Assembly (NCBI GenBank): GCA_949775045.1
Contig: OX459102.1
Coordinates: forward strand, 6,072,185-6,136,184
Length of the DNA stretch: 64,000 bases
DNA from: Metridium senile
Taxonomy: Eukaryota > Cnidaria > Anthozoa > Actiniaria > Metridiidae
Direction of reading: 5' to 3'
This document shows, piece by piece, positions 61,180 to 64,000 of the stretch. Position 1 is the first letter of the stretch. Each line of letters opens with the position of its first letter. The notes below the pieces were generated by a model. That model was given only the letters and a program-made list of their open reading frames with translations, was not told where the DNA came from and did no database searches. A program made the position numbers and the translations under genes.

Positions 61180-61992
61180 GTTCCTAACACAGTAACAGAT
61201 ACTCTGCCAACTGATGAAGCCGAGATCGAAAAAAAAAGTAAACTCTATGTAAAAAACCCCAACAGATACCAAACTGCAATGAATGAGGCAGCATTAAAAC
61301 TTTGCCAAGAAACCCCTTCCCTCCTTAAGCAAAGGGGGAATTTGCTAGATCTAGCTCGCCAAGCTGTGCACAGTAGTGGATTCCAGTATGCCAAAAAGCG
61401 CTCCCGATCAAAGGCCCTATCTGAGAATAAAGATGATGAAGATAACTCTACAAAGCGGGTTAAGATGTCAACAGAATTGAGACAAGAGCGCATTAAAGAG
61501 CTAACAGAAGATGTAAAAGATATGAATCTGCAATTGTCTTTGTTTACAAAACAGAGAGAGAAAAATATCAACAGTCTACAATTCCAGGGTGCCATAAGTG
61601 TCACTGACGAAATGTCAAAGTTAAAGAAAGCAAAAAGAGAGAAAGATGCAGAGCTGACTTTACTTCTTAAAAAAGATGCCAAATCAAAAAATAGGAAGCA
61701 CTCTGTTTGCGACAAAGCATGCAATCTACCATCAAAATCCAGTTGCTCTTCAAGGAAAGAAACATCAAATTTAGCACAAAAGACCTTAGACGCATTAGTT
61801 TCACACCAAAAGAAGGATGAAAAAGTAATCAAAGAAGTAACTGAGATTTCCCAGAAAACTACAACTTGTCAAGATGGTATTCCAGCAAGCACTACTGACA
61901 AGACAAAGCATTTAGAATGTGCCAGTAAGCCACACACTGCAGCCCCCTCCACTGCAAGCACTTCAAAGCAAGATGATAAGTCGTTTTTATGA
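61180..61992 (+). CDS. Lysine-rich coiled-coil region of the CIDE-N locus
   Basis: Open from TAG|GTT at 61180 to TGA at 61990. It starts VPNTVTDTLPTDEAEIEKK, then NPNRYQTAMNEAALKLC and LLDLARQAVHSSGFQYAKKR. A basic stretch (KKRSRSKA, STKRVKMS) could be a nuclear localisation signal. From about codon 105 a heptad-like coiled coil follows (LRQERIKELTEDVKDMNLQL), then a Ser/Thr/Lys-rich tail. The antisense frame 61245..61832 is a shadow. It is probably the middle of the same protein as the CIDE-N exons, but its stop and the next frame do not connect by an obvious intron. Confidence 0.6.
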   Translation, partial: VPNTVTDTLPTDEAEIEKKSKLYVKNPNRYQTAMNEAALKLCQETPSLLKQRGNLLDLARQAVHSSGFQYAKKRSRSKALSENKDDEDNSTKRVKMSTELRQERIKELTEDVKDMNLQLSLFTKQREKNINSLQFQGAISVTDEMSKLKKAKREKDAELTLLLKKDAKSKNRKHSVCDKACNLPSKSSCSSRKETSNLAQKTLDALVSHQKKDEKVIKEVTEISQKTTTCQDGIPASTTDKTKHLECASKPHTAAPSTASTSKQDDKSFL

Positions 61993-62084
61993 ATTGTATG
62001 TCAAGCCAAAAGAATCAAAAACTTTCCTTATATCTCAAGTATTTAAGAAGAAATCTTTCTGATATCTCTCAGTACAAAAAATAG

Positions 62085-62660
62085 GACGGTGTTTACCAAT
62101 CTTTGATTGATGGACTGTCTATTGGAGATTTTATTGAAGCTAGACAAGAATATTGCGCCTTGAAGCACAATGTTGACAATTGTTCCAAGTGCGGTGGTCT
62201 TTTAGGTACTGCAAGAGATGTTTTTGAGCTTGGCATTGTTGAACTCTCACTCCTGTTTAGAAAACATTTTCCAGATGTTAATTACGTTACTTCAAAAGCT
62301 GTTCAAAGATTAATGCAACTTCCCGTTGTTATTGTTCGTTTGCAATTGAAAGGTGAAGGATCACAGATGTTGTATGTTACTGAATCAAAGCCTAATGTCA
62401 ACTATAAGTCCTATACACAGTGGCGTAAGAAACTTGAACCTGAAAAAGTTAAGCAAGGACTAGATAAAGCTACTTTGCGAGCTCTCTGTGATTTAGCAAC
62501 AACAGAAAAGGACAGATCGATAATTAAGTATGCAGTTTGCAAGGCACAGAATTTAGGAGCAAAACAGGCCAAAATCAGTATGGAATTCAAAACTACAGTC
62601 TTCAAGATGAGAAAATTCAGAAAGCTCTCTCAAAGGCACACGAAATACGAGAAGCTGTGA
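62085..62660 (+). CDS. Unknown conserved-looking domain, first part
   Basis: Open from an AAATAG acceptor-like site. Contains SIGDFIEARQEYCALKH, a Cys pair NCSKCGG, a helical region FELGIVELSLLFRKHFPDV, a strand-rich LPVVIVRLQLKGEGSQML and a basic YTQWRKKLEPEKVKQGLDK. After about codon 170 the reading jumps to the frame of 62537..63271; the last 25 codons here are probably out of frame. Codon usage and the long open frames say it is or recently was coding. Family not recognised. Confidence 0.55.
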   Translation, partial: DGVYQSLIDGLSIGDFIEARQEYCALKHNVDNCSKCGGLLGTARDVFELGIVELSLLFRKHFPDVNYVTSKAVQRLMQLPVVIVRLQLKGEGSQMLYVTESKPNVNYKSYTQWRKKLEPEKVKQGLDKATLRALCDLATTEKDRSIIKYAVCKAQNLGAKQAKISMEFKTTVFKMRKFRKLSQRHTKYEKL

Positions 62661-63271
62661 TGTACCTTGCTTCTGTTCAAGACAAAGCAGTTTATAAGTC
62701 TTTTGGTTTGGACTATCAGGATGATGATCAGCTGAGCAGCACATCTGACGATGAGCTTGCAGACTGTGAATGGGACAGTGATGAAGACAATCAAGATTTA
62801 GCGGACTTACCACAAAAAGTATCAGGTCTAAAAGCTCAATCTCTCAGTTGTGATGGTGTATCAATGATGGACTCAAGATTGCCGCCTTCACACTCTGATG
62901 TTGATGACACACATTCTCAGACAGCTGTACCTATCAAACAAAATGAGCATGCTACTGCGACAATTATTGATCCTGATGTTGGACTGCAAAAGAAACAGAA
63001 CATTACCTTGATGGATGCTCCTTCGTTTGAACACTTACTTTATATACTGAGAGAGGTAAAATTAAACTGGTTTGCACTCGCTGGAGAGTTAAAGATCACA
63101 CTTGGCCATTTCACACCAGAGGCATTAAGTCAACTGTTGCTTGATTTCACTGACTGGTTGCCACATAGTAATCTAAAAACAGACGAAGAGGTACTTGTTG
63201 AACAATCAAGACAGGCGTTTTTGGAAGCAGAAAGACAGCGTATTATCAATGGACAGCAACTAACAGACTGA
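62537..63271 (+). CDS. Unknown domain, second part (shifted frame)
   Basis: True coding here probably starts near 62570 (NQYGIQNYSLQDEKIQKAL). It continues AHEIREAVMYLASVQDKAVY, an acidic Asp/Ser-rich segment (DDDQLSSTSDDELADCEWDS), then LREVKLNWFALAGELKITL and LLLDFTDWLPHSNL, and ends with stop TGA at 63269. The following frame resumes in the phase of 62085..62660. Confidence 0.55.
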   Translation: MQGTEFRSKTGQNQYGIQNYSLQDEKIQKALSKAHEIREAVMYLASVQDKAVYKSFGLDYQDDDQLSSTSDDELADCEWDSDEDNQDLADLPQKVSGLKAQSLSCDGVSMMDSRLPPSHSDVDDTHSQTAVPIKQNEHATATIIDPDVGLQKKQNITLMDAPSFEHLLYILREVKLNWFALAGELKITLGHFTPEALSQLLLDFTDWLPHSNLKTDEEVLVEQSRQAFLEAERQRIINGQQLTD

Positions 63272-64000
63272 AAGTGACAACCCTGATGATTGGGTAGATG
63301 TAGAAGATGTGCTTTCTGAAAAAGCATGCGCACAGATTGTAAAGCAAAGAGCCATCATAAAGCGGAAATCACAAAGAACAATTGCTAAACACATAGCAGA
63401 AATGGCAATTCTCAAGAGGAAAGTTTCTAAGAAAGTTTCTCGAATAGTACAACAGTTTCCTAACATAGGAAAAGATATTGAACAATTTGTTCAATCAAGG
63501 AGAGTTGGTGCGGATGCATGGAGAAGAACAGGTGTTTACACATTTTGTGGATATCAAAAAACTGGTCCAAAAGTAACCTATCAGCGCATCCAAAAACACT
63601 TAGAACAGAAATATGGAACTAAAATCAGCTATGGAACTGTTGTTCAGCTATGTGTGGTCAGGAACAAACGCAGAATATCCTCTAAGCGTTACAAAGCAAT
63701 AGCAAGAATCACGTGTAGAAGAGCTCGAAAAGGCTTTAACGTTAGACTAAATCCTGATGCTCATTGGAGCTGTGCAATGTACTCTTTATTGGACTATGTA
63801 CAGTTAAAAGATGGAAGGGACAAGCTGTTAATTAATAGGGATGATGCTAGTGGTTTCAGGTTGGACACTACCACAACGCACAAACAGCATAGATCATTCT
63901 CTTTGACTACAAACCCAGAGCTGACTACTCGTACAGACTATGTGAATAAGTATTCATCTACTTTACAAGTATCATCATATCTTTTTATGGGGACAGAAAC
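63270..64000 (+). CDS. Transposase-like C-terminal region, runs off the window
   Basis: Open with no stop from 63270 to the window end, 243 codons. Order: acidic DDWVDVEDVLSE; a basic helical region (IIKRKSQRTIAKHIAEMAIL, KRKVSKKVSRIVQQFPNIG); RRVGADAWRRTGVYTFCG; a helix-turn-helix-like part GPKVTYQRIQKHLEQKYGTK; a basic stretch RNKRRISSKRYKAIARITCR; then AHWSCAMYSLLDYVQLKDGR followed by INRDDASGFRLDTTTTHKQH. The hydrophobic strand with DD and a later D, after an HTH-like region, resembles a DDE/RNase H-fold core, but the family is unnamed to me and the rest is beyond the window. No start codon in strong context, so it is a continuation. Confidence 0.55.

Noticed and set aside
61245..61832. 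195-codon minus-strand frame rich in Phe/Ser/Leu
   Set aside because: Antisense shadow of the lysine-rich coding frame 61180..61992.

Overview
The window looks like nuclear DNA of an animal, most likely a cnidarian. This rests on AT-rich sequence, short exons with GT-AG introns, dense small DNA transposons and simple repeats, and a CIDE-N domain gene of a kind I associate with coral and anemone genomes. The phylum is inferred; metazoan origin is close to certain from the two gene models.

Two complete conserved genes were rebuilt exon by exon from the raw sequence. A GRAMD4 homologue lies on the minus strand at 37186..20547 (18 coding exons, 677 aa, every junction in phase). A ceramide kinase (CERK) homologue lies on the plus strand at 37976..55015 (13 coding exons, 533 aa, every junction in phase). 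They are head to head with 789 bp between start codons. From memory the same two genes are neighbours on human chromosome 22q13, so the linkage may be ancient. CERK makes ceramide-1-phosphate. GRAMD4 is a membrane protein with a C-terminal GRAM domain linked to apoptosis and lipid-related membrane functions.

The left 20 kb is repeat-rich. It has a palindrome of at least 3.7 kb at the left edge, a 105-130 bp satellite at 6.7-7.6 kb, a duplicated 1.4 kb repeat (one copy split by a 1.77 kb terminal-inverted-repeat element), a small TATA-driven locus with a PC4-like reading frame at 15.8-16.75 kb, another inverted-repeat element at 17-18 kb, and a hypothetical minus-strand reading frame at 18.6-19.0 kb. 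Large parts of 4.2-6.0, 7.6-8.9, 14.5-15.8 and 55.4-56.9 kb hold nothing I can call.

The introns of both genes hold MITEs (MULE-, mariner- and Harbinger-like), tRNA-type SINE sequence, LINE 3' ends, four 22-26 bp G or C runs, a 226 bp GACA repeat starting 11 nt inside a CERK intron, a perfect 770 bp hexanucleotide repeat, and two facing 0.85 kb arrays built from a variable octamer.

The right end (59.2-64 kb) holds a locus with a spliced CIDE-N domain, a lysine-rich coiled-coil region, and a long unknown protein whose reading frame changes twice and runs off the window. It looks like a multi-copy, perhaps transposon-derived gene in a damaged or incompletely modelled state.
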